Assembly: GCF_005863245.1 (NCBI RefSeq)
Contig: NZ_VBUT01000007.1
Coordinates: forward strand, 1 to 64,000
Source of the DNA: Nocardia cyriacigeorgica
GTDB taxonomy: Bacteria > Actinomycetota > Actinomycetes > Mycobacteriales > Mycobacteriaceae
Reading direction: 5' to 3'
Length of the DNA stretch: 64,000 nucleotides
The position numbers were made by a program, and so were the translations under genes. The notes under the pieces were generated by a model. That model worked only from the letters and a program-made list of their open reading frames with translations. It made no database searches and was not told the DNA's origin. Within the stretch, counting starts at the first letter, position 1. Each line of letters starts with the position of its first letter. Positions 7,939-15,096 of this stretch are shown here, one piece after another.

Positions 7939-8254
7939 TACCGGCTATCTGCTGGCGGTGCTGGTGATCGTCTTCTCGATCACCTTCGCCCTGCGCGCGG
8001 TCCCGTTCGCCGTGCTGAAACCGCTGCGCCGCTCGCATCTGGTGCGCACGCTCGCGGTGTGGATGCCGGTCGGCATTCTCGCGATCCTCGCAGCTACCAG
8101 CCTGCACACCACCATCGCCGAGGACGGCGCGGCGCTCTACGCAGTGCTCGCGGTGGCCGTGACCGCCGCCGTCCATCTGCTCTGCGGCCGGCGCACCCTG
8201 CTCAGCGTCGGAATCGGGACAGGTGTGTATGTCGTGTTGCTCAATCTGCTCTGA
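7931..8254 (+). CDS. azlD: AzlD-type branched-chain amino-acid exporter, small subunit
   Basis: A 107-residue protein with four hydrophobic helices. It shows the AzlD pattern T-F-x-L-R-A-V-P-F near the N-terminus and V-W-M-P-V-G-I-L in helix 2. Its ATG lies inside the last codons of azlC (8-bp overlap), indicating translational coupling. It works with AzlC as a two-component exporter in the cytoplasmic membrane. Confidence 0.88.
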   Translation: MPDTGYLLAVLVIVFSITFALRAVPFAVLKPLRRSHLVRTLAVWMPVGILAILAATSLHTTIAEDGAALYAVLAVAVTAAVHLLCGRRTLLSVGIGTGVYVVLLNLL

Positions 8255-8296
8255 TCCACATAGACCTTCGCCAACCAGTGAGGAGCGTGCCCGCCC

Positions 8297-9094
8297 ATGA
8301 CCGACCCGGCTGATCGACCCTGCTACTTCCGCCGGATCGGTGCGCAGCGATACCTGCCGACCGAGTACACCGGCGGTGCGTGGCGGGCCGACGAGCAACA
8401 TTTCAGCCCACTCGGCGGTCTGATCGTGCACGCCATCGAAACCGCACGCGCCCGCGACGGCCGGCCCGAGCTGGCGATGAGCCGGATCACCTTCGACATC
8501 CTCGGCCAGATCGGCCGGGAGGAATTCGACATCGAGGTCCGCACGATACGGCCGGGACGCACCATCGAGTTGACCGAAGCCACCGTCGTCATCGCGGGAC
8601 GTCCCGTGGTCAGCGCCCGCGCCTGGCTGCTGGCGACGCAGGACACCAGCGCCGTCACCGGAGGTGAACCCGATCGGCTGCCCGCACCCGAATCACTCGA
8701 GCGGTGGCGGATCGGCGAGCTGTGGCCCGGCGGCTACATCACCTCCCTCGACGTCCGGACCACCGCCGCACCGCAACCGGGCCGCACAACGGCCTGGATC
8801 TCGACGCCGGTCGCGCTGCTCGACGGCGAACCCAGCAGTTCGCTCGCCGATTTCGTCGCTCTCGTCGACACCGCCAACGGCATCGCGGTCCGCCAGGATC
8901 CCCGGAAGTGGATGTTCCCCAACGTCGATCTCTCCATCCACCTCTACCGTCAACCGCAGGGGTCGTGGACCGGGCTCGACACCTCCGTCGTCTTCGGCGA
9001 GCAGGGCCAGGGTCTCACCACGACCGTCCTGCACGACGTGCACGGGCCGGTCGGTCGCGCGGAGCAAATCCTCACCGTTCGTCCGCTCGGCTGA
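8297..9094 (+). CDS. acyl-CoA thioesterase-like protein, double hotdog
   Basis: A 265-residue protein fitting the TesB-like double-hotdog family: PLGGLIVHAIE in the first hotdog helix, SRITFDILG on the following strand, and a second hotdog with an SLADFVALVDTANGI helix after the first 150 residues. It probably hydrolyses acyl-CoA in the cytosol, but the specificity cannot be read. It lies 42 bp after azlD with a GAGGAGCG ribosome site and may be co-transcribed with it. No catalytic residue is assigned with confidence. Confidence 0.75.
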   Translation: MTDPADRPCYFRRIGAQRYLPTEYTGGAWRADEQHFSPLGGLIVHAIETARARDGRPELAMSRITFDILGQIGREEFDIEVRTIRPGRTIELTEATVVIAGRPVVSARAWLLATQDTSAVTGGEPDRLPAPESLERWRIGELWPGGYITSLDVRTTAAPQPGRTTAWISTPVALLDGEPSSSLADFVALVDTANGIAVRQDPRKWMFPNVDLSIHLYRQPQGSWTGLDTSVVFGEQGQGLTTTVLHDVHGPVGRAEQILTVRPLG

Positions 9095-9114
9095 CGGATC
9101 CGTCGCGGCTTGCC

Positions 9115-9130
9115 TTGACCTCGACGTCAA
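9115..9130. promoter_or_regulatory. inverted repeat at the thioredoxin promoter
   Basis: TTGAC (9115-9119) and GTCAA (9126-9130) flank a TCGA core, 45 bp before the thioredoxin ATG. The TTGACCTC beginning resembles -35-overlapping MerR/SoxR-type operators. I could not fit a good -10 at the long MerR spacing, so the regulator is uncertain. The MerR protein at 3042-3479 is a candidate. Confidence 0.4.
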
Positions 9131-9174
9131 CCTCTAGCGTCGGCCCCGTCCGACAACAGCGACAGGAGACGACG

Positions 9175-9507
9175 ATGACCACCACCAGCAACGCGGTGAC
9201 CACGGTGACGGATGCGACGTTCGCGAACGAGGTTCTGCGCTCGGAACTTCCGGTTCTGGTCGACTTCACCTCCGACCACTGCGGCCCCTGCCGGATGATC
9301 TCACCGGTCCTCGCCGAGATCGCCGCGCAAACACCGCAGTTGAAGGTGGTGACCCTCGATGTGGACGCCAATCCGGAGATCAGCGCCGCCTACGCGGTGA
9401 TGGCGATGCCGACGTTGATGGTGTTCCGGTCCGGCGAACCGTCGAAGCGGCTGGTCGGAGCGCGCTCCAAGCGACGGCTGCTCGACGAGATCGCCGACGT
9501 CCTCTGA
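9175..9507 (+). CDS. thioredoxin
   Basis: A 110-residue single-domain thioredoxin. The active site is DHCGPCRM with the C-G-P-C redox pair, and the cis-Pro loop is AMPTLMVF. The first residue of the active-site segment is D-H instead of the usual W, which may shift the redox potential. ATG 9175 follows a CAGGAGACG ribosome site. It reduces disulfides in cytosolic partners. Close relatives in actinobacteria are often paired with a MerR gene (from memory). Here only the inverted repeat at 9115-9130 hints at that control. Confidence 0.92.
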   Translation: MTTTSNAVTTVTDATFANEVLRSELPVLVDFTSDHCGPCRMISPVLAEIAAQTPQLKVVTLDVDANPEISAAYAVMAMPTLMVFRSGEPSKRLVGARSKRRLLDEIADVL

Positions 9508-9535
9508 GGTGGTGTGGCGGTCGGGCGCGTGGTCA

Positions 9536-9871
9536 TCAGGCGTCGTCGAGCAACTGACGCGGTGCGGCCTGGCGCCAGGAGTCGGCGACGATCGCCTCCA
9601 TTTCCTCGCGGTCGTCGAGGGCGGCCAACCGCACCCGCACCCACGCGTTGGCCGCTTCGTGCGAGGCGATCCAGAACTTGGCGGGTTCGGCGGCGACGAG
9701 TTCATCGCGTTCGATGATGGGACAGCGGACCGCCATGGAGGTTTCGGCTTCGGGAAGGGTGAGGAAGAGCTTGCCCGCCACCCGGAACGTGGGCATGCCC
9801 CAGGTGAACTGCTCCGCGGTCTCGGGTAAGGACAAGGCGAAGGCGCGGACATCGTCCCCGGTGGCACTCAT
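9536..9871 (-). CDS. MmcQ/YjbR-family protein
   Basis: A 111-residue cytosolic protein of the YjbR fold (DNA-binding-like double-wing). Hallmarks are FALSLPETAEQFTWGMPTFR near the start, KLFLTLPE in the middle and the C-terminal AWVRVRLAALDDREEMEAIV. Biochemical role is unknown. The family is related to the C-terminal domain of T4-type transcription modulators and is common in actinobacteria. It is convergent with thioredoxin (28 bp apart). ATG 9871 is the start that keeps the conserved N-terminus. Confidence 0.8.
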   Translation of the reverse strand: MSATGDDVRAFALSLPETAEQFTWGMPTFRVAGKLFLTLPEAETSMAVRCPIIERDELVAAEPAKFWIASHEAANAWVRVRLAALDDREEMEAIVADSWRQAAPRQLLDDA

Positions 9872-10071
9872 GCGCCGAATTCTTCCAAACCCCACCGACA
9901 CTGCCCGGCGCCTCTCATCGCAGGCGACGGGTTGGATCCGGCGCTCTGGGCGCCGAGCGTGACGGCCACCGCCGCTGCCCTGCCGACTGGGCCGCCAGAC
10001 CTGCCTGCCGGGTTCGGTGCGTCGCGAGTCGCTCGATGTGCCCGCCGGCCCATCGTGGAAGAATTTCCGGC

Positions 10072-10734
10072 ATGACGAATGCCGAGTGGGCGGCCGTCGA
10101 CCGGTACCTGGTCGACACCGTGGTGGGCGACGCCGACGCGGATGTGCTGGAAGCCAACGCGGCCGCCGGGTTGCCCGCGATCGACGTCTCGCCGGCGCAA
10201 GCGAAGTTCCTGCATCTGATCGCGCGGTCGATTCGCGCGCGGCGGGTGCTGGAGATCGGAACGCTCGGCGGGTACAGCACCCTGTGGCTGGCACGGGCCG
10301 TCGGACCGCAGGGCCGGGTGGTCACCATGGAGTACGAGCCGAAGCACGCCGAGGTCGCGCGAGCGAATCTGGACCGCAAGGGCGTCGGCGAGTGGGTCGA
10401 TATCCGCGTCGGCGCCGCGCTCGACAGCCTCCCGGCGCTCGAAGCCGAAGGCCAGGACCCGTTCGACCTGGTGTTCATCGACGCCGACAAGGTCAACAAC
10501 GCCAACTATGTGCGCTGGGGCCTGCGGCTGACGCGGCCCGGATCGGTCATCATCGTCGACAATGTGGTGCGCGGCGGAAAGATCACCAACGGCCACTCCG
10601 AGGACGCGGCGGTCCGCGCGAGCCGCGAAGTACTGGAACTGATGGACAGCGAACCGCGACTGGACGCCTCCGCGCTGCAAACCGTCGGCAGCAAAGGATG
10701 GGACGGGTTCGCGTTCGCGCTGGTCACCGGCTGA
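10072..10734 (+). CDS. class I SAM-dependent O-methyltransferase (CCoAOMT-like)
   Basis: A 220-residue methyltransferase with the family layout: a SAM loop (VLEIGTLGGYSTLWLARAVG), an acidic second motif (VVTMEYEPKHAEVARANL), and a metal/active-site segment (DLVFIDADKVNNANYVRW, then VIIVDNVVRGGKI). The D-x-D/N-N pattern fits divalent-metal-dependent O-methylation of a catechol-like substrate. ATG 10072 is the start; the upstream frame is not conserved-looking. It is followed after 40 bp by a 55-codon gene and may be co-transcribed with it. Confidence 0.88.
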   Translation: MTNAEWAAVDRYLVDTVVGDADADVLEANAAAGLPAIDVSPAQAKFLHLIARSIRARRVLEIGTLGGYSTLWLARAVGPQGRVVTMEYEPKHAEVARANLDRKGVGEWVDIRVGAALDSLPALEAEGQDPFDLVFIDADKVNNANYVRWGLRLTRPGSVIIVDNVVRGGKITNGHSEDAAVRASREVLELMDSEPRLDASALQTVGSKGWDGFAFALVTG

Positions 10735-10774
10735 CGGGCAAGCCCGGGCGCCCCACTGTGGTTATCGTGGGGAC

Positions 10775-10942
10775 ATGGGCGTGATCGGCGAACTGTTCCC
10801 CGGCAAGAAGCTGACCGACGAAGGCAGCGCGGACAGCAATGGTGAACCGCATCGTCCGCAGCTCGATATCGATCTGAGTGCGGGAGTCATCCGGGTGACG
10901 GGCACTGCGAAACCTGGCTCCGAACCAGAGCCGGAAGACTAA
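10775..10942 (+). CDS. small conserved protein, DUF6191-like
   Basis: A 55-codon ORF beginning MGVIGELFPGKKLTDE and ending in an acidic tail (PGSEPEPED). The start resembles DUF6191 small actinobacterial proteins (MGVxxELFxPG), followed by a D-I-D-L-x-x-G-V-I strand. There is no membrane segment or signal peptide. The start codon lies 40 bp after the O-methyltransferase stop, with a GTGGGGA ribosome site. Function unknown. The family name is from memory and moderately sure. Confidence 0.6.
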   Translation: MGVIGELFPGKKLTDEGSADSNGEPHRPQLDIDLSAGVIRVTGTAKPGSEPEPED

Positions 10943-10992
10943 TCGACGCCCGGCCGCACAGCGCCGGTGCCGGATGCGGATCTCCTGCCTCG

Positions 10993-12138
10993 CTACACCG
11001 CCACCTGCGCCGACGACGCCGGCGGATGGATGACACCGGCAAATCCCCGGTCCAGACTGTAAGTATTGCGTTGCACGGCTTTACCGGAGTTTCCCTCGAC
11101 GACGGTGACCGTATTACCGTTGCGTGCGACCACTAGGCCGATATGGTTCTGATGGCCCCACACGATCATGTCGCCGGGTCGTGCGCCCGACACGTTATCG
11201 GCCCAACCCCACCGCCGGGCATCCGACCAGACCGCACTGACCAGGTTCTTATTGGTCCAGTTCACATCCATGCCGGCTTGCGTCCACGCCCAGTCGGTGA
11301 ACGAAGCACACCACTCGTTGTTGATGTTGTACGGCCGGTTCACCCGGTTGTCGGCGTACTCGGAAACACCGATCTCGCCTTCCGCAGCCCGAATGGCGGC
11401 GTCGATCGCAGCCACACCGGTCGACGGCGAAAAGCTCGCCGCGTTGGCCGTCCACGGTGTCGGATATGGCGAGGAACCGCTCGAGCGCGTATAGCTCGCC
11501 GGGGCGGCTCCACCTGACGGCACACTGATCGGACTCCGCCCGCCCATCGTGCTCGCAGCATTGGCCATCACCGGCTTCGCACCCTGCGTTGCCGCGCGAA
11601 TCGCGTTGGCTTTCTCCTGGATCCGGGTGCTCGCGTCATCGATGAGGTCGTGCACATCACCGGTGGTGCGCAACGCGATGGCGGCAAGGCGACCGGCGAC
11701 GTGCGGCGCGATGTAGTCCTGGTCTTTGCTCGGGCCAGGAGCATTCGCGAGGGCTTCGCTCAGGGTACGAACTTTGCCCATCACCTGACGATAGGTGCCG
11801 TCAGCAGTGCTGAAGGTCTCCGACACCGAGCCGTCAACCCTCTTGCCCTTGGTGTCCAGTTCGTTCTCGATGGCCTGGAAATCGCTTTTGCGCGAACCGT
11901 ATTTCTCCAGTATGACCGTCTTCGCCTCGACACCGTCGATATCGGAGTTGCGCAGCAGCTTCGCTTTTCGCAGCTGTTCCAGCAGATCCGGTTGCGCGGC
12001 CGGCTCACCCGAGGCGAACTGCATGACGCTCGCCCGCAGCGCATGCTTGACCATCCTGACGACCGACACCAGGCCCGGCGGGAAGTCGCCGCGGACGGGG
12101 ATACCGTCGATTTCCGCGAGATCGGTCTGCAAGCTCAT
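10993..12138 (-). CDS. CHAP-domain peptidoglycan hydrolase-like protein without signal peptide
   Basis: About 381 residues. The first 190 are helical and charged, with no signal peptide or membrane segment, and look like the helical N-terminal domains of proteins exported by type VII secretion. A Ser/Pro/Gly linker follows at about residues 200-245. The C-terminal CHAP domain has EWCASFTDWAW with the catalytic Cys and HIGLVVARNG with the catalytic His, plus PGDMIVWG. CHAP enzymes are amidases or endopeptidases of cell-wall peptide. ATG 12138 is chosen over GTG 12147, which would be too close to the AAAGG ribosome site. It stands alone. Confidence 0.78.
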   Translation of the reverse strand: MSLQTDLAEIDGIPVRGDFPPGLVSVVRMVKHALRASVMQFASGEPAAQPDLLEQLRKAKLLRNSDIDGVEAKTVILEKYGSRKSDFQAIENELDTKGKRVDGSVSETFSTADGTYRQVMGKVRTLSEALANAPGPSKDQDYIAPHVAGRLAAIALRTTGDVHDLIDDASTRIQEKANAIRAATQGAKPVMANAASTMGGRSPISVPSGGAAPASYTRSSGSSPYPTPWTANAASFSPSTGVAAIDAAIRAAEGEIGVSEYADNRVNRPYNINNEWCASFTDWAWTQAGMDVNWTNKNLVSAVWSDARRWGWADNVSGARPGDMIVWGHQNHIGLVVARNGNTVTVVEGNSGKAVQRNTYSLDRGFAGVIHPPASSAQVAV

Positions 12139-12147
12139 AGACGGCAC

Positions 12148-12443
12148 CGCCTTTCGGCCGACCGGATTGCCGTCCCCCGTGGGCTGACATACAGGAGCAT
12201 CCGGATCCTCACTCGCCCACGACCATCAGGTCACCCGATGAACGACACCTGCGACGCCTCGAGTATCACCGATTCCCAACCTTGGGAATGAGCCACGACG
12301 ATATTTCCCCGGCGGCGCGTCTCGGCGGCAACCCTGGACAGTGCGGCATATCGCCGGCAACCTGGCCGCCGGACCGTTTCGCTTCGAGAAACGGATGCGT
12401 TTCGAGCTGTACCCAGGAATGAATCTTCCGAAGGAGACAGGCA
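12148..12443. promoter_or_regulatory. divergent intergenic region with two inverted repeats
   Basis: ATTCCCAA/TTGGGAAT arms with a 2-bp centre lie at 12272-12289. CCGTTTC/GAAACGG arms with a 7-nt loop lie at 12374-12394, about 50 bp before the secreted-protein gene. The first looks like an operator. The second could be an operator or a leader hairpin. No gene is seen in this stretch. Confidence 0.4.
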
Positions 12444-13082
12444 ATGCCACGCTCGAGCTTGATGTCGCGCTTCACCACCGGCCTGGCGGCGACCGCCGCG
12501 GCCGCCATGCTGTTCACCGGGCACGCTGCCGCCGAACCGCAGACCGTCGACTGGACCGCCGCCGCCGAGCAGTTGCGCGAGGTCGCGACCGGCAACCCGG
12601 CCGCCGAACAGGCCATCGACCGGATGCTGGCCGACCCGCAGCGCCTCGACGACGCCGCCGAGGAGGTGGCGCTGCCCGCGCAGCCGTTCCAGATCCCGGC
12701 CCAGTCCGATATCGGGCGCGGCGGCGGCGCCGGGGTCTACGGTTCCGGCGTCGCACTGGGCATCGACGGCTTCCGCTTCGGATTCTTCGGCGGCCCCGGC
12801 ACCATCGCCCCGAACCAGACCGGCGCCAAGCTCGAGGTGATCTGGCTGAACCTGTCCAACGGACGCAGCGGCACCGAGGTGCTCACCGAGCACAACGACA
12901 TCCCGGTCGACACCACGATCCGTTCGCGCGTGATCGATCCGGGGCCGGGCATGGTCGTCGCCGCGGTCTACGGCACCCTGTGGCACCGCTGGTCGGTTCC
13001 GGTCAGCGATCAGCACCCGGACGGGTTCCAGTACCAGAAGGCGACCATCTCGTTCCCATCCATGGGAGCAGTCGTCAATTGA
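12444..13082 (+). CDS. secreted protein of unknown function
   Basis: A 212-residue exported protein: signal peptide at residues 1-30 (basic start, hydrophobic AATAAAAMLF core, cleavage after a GHAAAE-type site). The mature part has a helical segment, then a Gly-rich turn (DIGRGGGAGVYG) and a beta-rich region resembling a small sandwich (GTLWHRWSVPVSDQHPDGFQ). A strong GAAGGAGAC ribosome site fixes ATG 12444. Similar secreted proteins are common in Nocardia, but I know no function. The upstream region carries inverted repeats. Confidence 0.7.
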   Translation: MPRSSLMSRFTTGLAATAAAAMLFTGHAAAEPQTVDWTAAAEQLREVATGNPAAEQAIDRMLADPQRLDDAAEEVALPAQPFQIPAQSDIGRGGGAGVYGSGVALGIDGFRFGFFGGPGTIAPNQTGAKLEVIWLNLSNGRSGTEVLTEHNDIPVDTTIRSRVIDPGPGMVVAAVYGTLWHRWSVPVSDQHPDGFQYQKATISFPSMGAVVN

Positions 13083-13151
13083 CAGCCGTCACTCACTGAG
13101 GTCGGGCGCGTTCTGTGAGGTCACGGGCGCGCCCGCGCTCATCTGGGGGTT

Positions 13152-13208
13152 TGTCCGCCAGGGCGGACATAGGGTCCGATATGTCGCGTTTGGCTGTGAC
13201 CTGTCACA
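13152..13208. promoter_or_regulatory. two palindromes upstream of the first FadD12-like gene
   Basis: TGTCCGCC/GGCGGACA with a 2-bp centre lies at 13152-13169, and TGTGAC/GTCACA with a 2-bp centre lies at 13195-13208. Tight centres favour protein binding over a terminator. The second is not a CRP site, because its TGTGA/TCACA halves are 4 bp apart, not 6. TetR-type regulators of lipid genes use such sites (inference). Confidence 0.45.
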
Positions 13209-13291
13209 CGTGCGCTGCTACGGTAGGCATCCGATATGCCCGTTCGATTCGCTAGGTCGAGTACCGACGCGAGAGTTCTGTGGAGGTGTTC

Positions 13292-14920
13292 GTGGTGAAC
13301 CTGGCGCATACGCTGGAAGCCGTCAAAGCGCTGGGGGTGTTGCGCTCGCGTGGGGTCAGCGATCCCAAAGCGCCGCTGGAAACCCTGAAGACCATGAAGG
13401 AGACGCGGGTCTACGGCCCGCACGCCGCGCTGGTCCGGCATTCGGCCCGGATCGCTCCCGACCAGGTCGCACTGGCCGACGAGCGCGGTGAACTCACCTA
13501 CCGCGAACTCGACGAGCAGTCCACCGCCGTCGCGCGCGGCCTGAAGTCCGCAGGCCTGACCGAGGGCATGGTCGTCGGCGTCCTGGCCCGCGATCACCGC
13601 GGCCTGATCCTGGCCGAGGTGGCCGCCGCCAAGCTCGGCGTGCGGATCGCACTGATGAACACCGGCTTCGCCAAGCCACAGTTCGCCGAGGTGTGCGCCC
13701 GTGAGAAGGTCAAGGCGGTGCTGCACGACAGCGAGTTCCTCGGCCTGCTCGACGCCCTGCCCGCGGATATGCCGCGGTTTCTGACCTGGGTCGATGAGGG
13801 TGCCGCAGTGCCCGAGGGCGCCACCACCTTCGATGATCTGATCGCGGCGAACTCCACCGAGCCGCTGCCCGCCCCCAGCAAGCCGGGCGGCTTCATCATC
13901 CTGACCAGCGGCACCACCGGCCTGCCCAAGGGCGCCCCGCGCACCAAGGTGACGCCGATGGCCACCGCGCAGTTCGTGGACCGGGTGCCGTTCCCGCGCC
14001 GCGGCACCATGGTGATGGTCTCGCCGCTGTTCCACAGCACCGGGCTCGGCACCTGGCTGGTCGGCACCGTGCTCACCAACAAGATCGTGATGCGGCGCCG
14101 CTTCGACGCCGAGGCCACGCTGAAGATGATCTCCGATCACAAGGCCGAGATGCTGGTCGCGGTGCCGACCATGCTGCACCGGATGACCGAGCTGCCCGCC
14201 GAGGTGCGGGCCAAGTACGACCTGTCCTCGCTGAAGGTGATCCTGCTGGCAGGCTCGGCGCTGGCGCCGGAGCTGTGCACCCGGGCCACCGAGGTGTTCG
14301 GGCCGGTGCTCTACAACCTCTACGGCTCCACCGAGGTCGCCATCGCCTCCATCGCCACCCCCGAAGAACTGGCGAAGGCGCCCGGCACCGTCGGCCGCCC
14401 GCCGATCACCTGCGATGTGCGGCTCTACGACGACAACGATCAGCTGGTGAAGGACAAGAACGTCACCGCCCGCATCTTCGTGCGCAGCGGCGCGCCGTTC
14501 GAGGGCTACACCGACGGCAGGCACAAGCAGATCATCGACGGCTACATGTCCAGCGGCGACGTGGGCCACTTCAACGATGACGGCCTGCTGATGGTCGACG
14601 GCCGCGATGACGACATGATCGTTTCCGGCGGCGAGAACGTCTTCCCGCAGGAGGTGGAGCAGCTGCTGCTCGAACGCGAAGACGTTTTCGACGCGGCCGT
14701 GGTCGGCGTCGACGATGTCGAGTTCGGTAAGCGCCTGCGCGCCTTCGTCGTCCCCGAGCCCGGCCACACCCCCGACGCCGAGCAGATCAAGACCTTCGTC
14801 AAGGAGAACCTGGCCCGGTACAAGGTGCCGCGCGAGGTGATCTTCCTCGACGATCTGCCGCGTAACCCGACCGGCAAGCTGCTGCGCCGGGTGCTGGTGG
14901 ATTACCAGGTCGAACAGTAA
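13292..14920 (+). CDS. FadD12-like acyl-CoA ligase (first of two tandem paralogues)
   Basis: An adenylate-forming enzyme of about 542 residues that activates a fatty acid to acyl-AMP and acyl-CoA. Visible motifs are ILTSGTTGLPKGAP (P-loop), LYNLYGSTEVA, GRDDDMIVSGGENVFPQE and the C-terminal NPTGKLLRR with the catalytic Lys. The N-terminal VARGL...LARDHRGL and LMNTGFAKPQFAEV segments match FadD12-type ligases of mycolata. GGAGG at 13282-13286 points to GTG 13292 or 13295. A 41-nt hairpin follows the gene. Its paralogue starts 177 bp downstream. Substrate chain length is unknown. Confidence 0.85.
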   Translation: MVNLAHTLEAVKALGVLRSRGVSDPKAPLETLKTMKETRVYGPHAALVRHSARIAPDQVALADERGELTYRELDEQSTAVARGLKSAGLTEGMVVGVLARDHRGLILAEVAAAKLGVRIALMNTGFAKPQFAEVCAREKVKAVLHDSEFLGLLDALPADMPRFLTWVDEGAAVPEGATTFDDLIAANSTEPLPAPSKPGGFIILTSGTTGLPKGAPRTKVTPMATAQFVDRVPFPRRGTMVMVSPLFHSTGLGTWLVGTVLTNKIVMRRRFDAEATLKMISDHKAEMLVAVPTMLHRMTELPAEVRAKYDLSSLKVILLAGSALAPELCTRATEVFGPVLYNLYGSTEVAIASIATPEELAKAPGTVGRPPITCDVRLYDDNDQLVKDKNVTARIFVRSGAPFEGYTDGRHKQIIDGYMSSGDVGHFNDDGLLMVDGRDDDMIVSGGENVFPQEVEQLLLEREDVFDAAVVGVDDVEFGKRLRAFVVPEPGHTPDAEQIKTFVKENLARYKVPREVIFLDDLPRNPTGKLLRRVLVDYQVEQ

Positions 14921-14929
14921 TTCGCAGCT

Positions 14930-14970
14930 GCCGATGCCGGGGTCGAGGTGACATCGACCCCGGCATCGGC
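14930..14970. terminator. 17-bp perfect hairpin between the tandem ligase genes
   Basis: Two 17-nt arms (14930-14946 and 14954-14970) pair without mismatch around a 7-nt loop, 10 nt after the first ligase stop. This should separate transcription of the two paralogues, so the second gene probably has its own promoter in 14971-15096. Confidence 0.85.
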
Positions 14971-15096
14971 GTCCCTGAGACGAGCAACACAACTCGCGAG
15001 TAATGCTTGCTATTGTTAGCACCAGCACTGGATCCCGAGGTTGCGATCCACCCCACCCCGGTCACGGTGGCTGGATCGCGGAAGGTTGTTTGCCGC

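Noticed and set aside
13195..13208. CRP-type site TGTGAC-N2-GTCACA
   Set aside because: The TGTGA and TCACA halves are 4 bp apart instead of 6, so a CRP dimer is not expected to fit.
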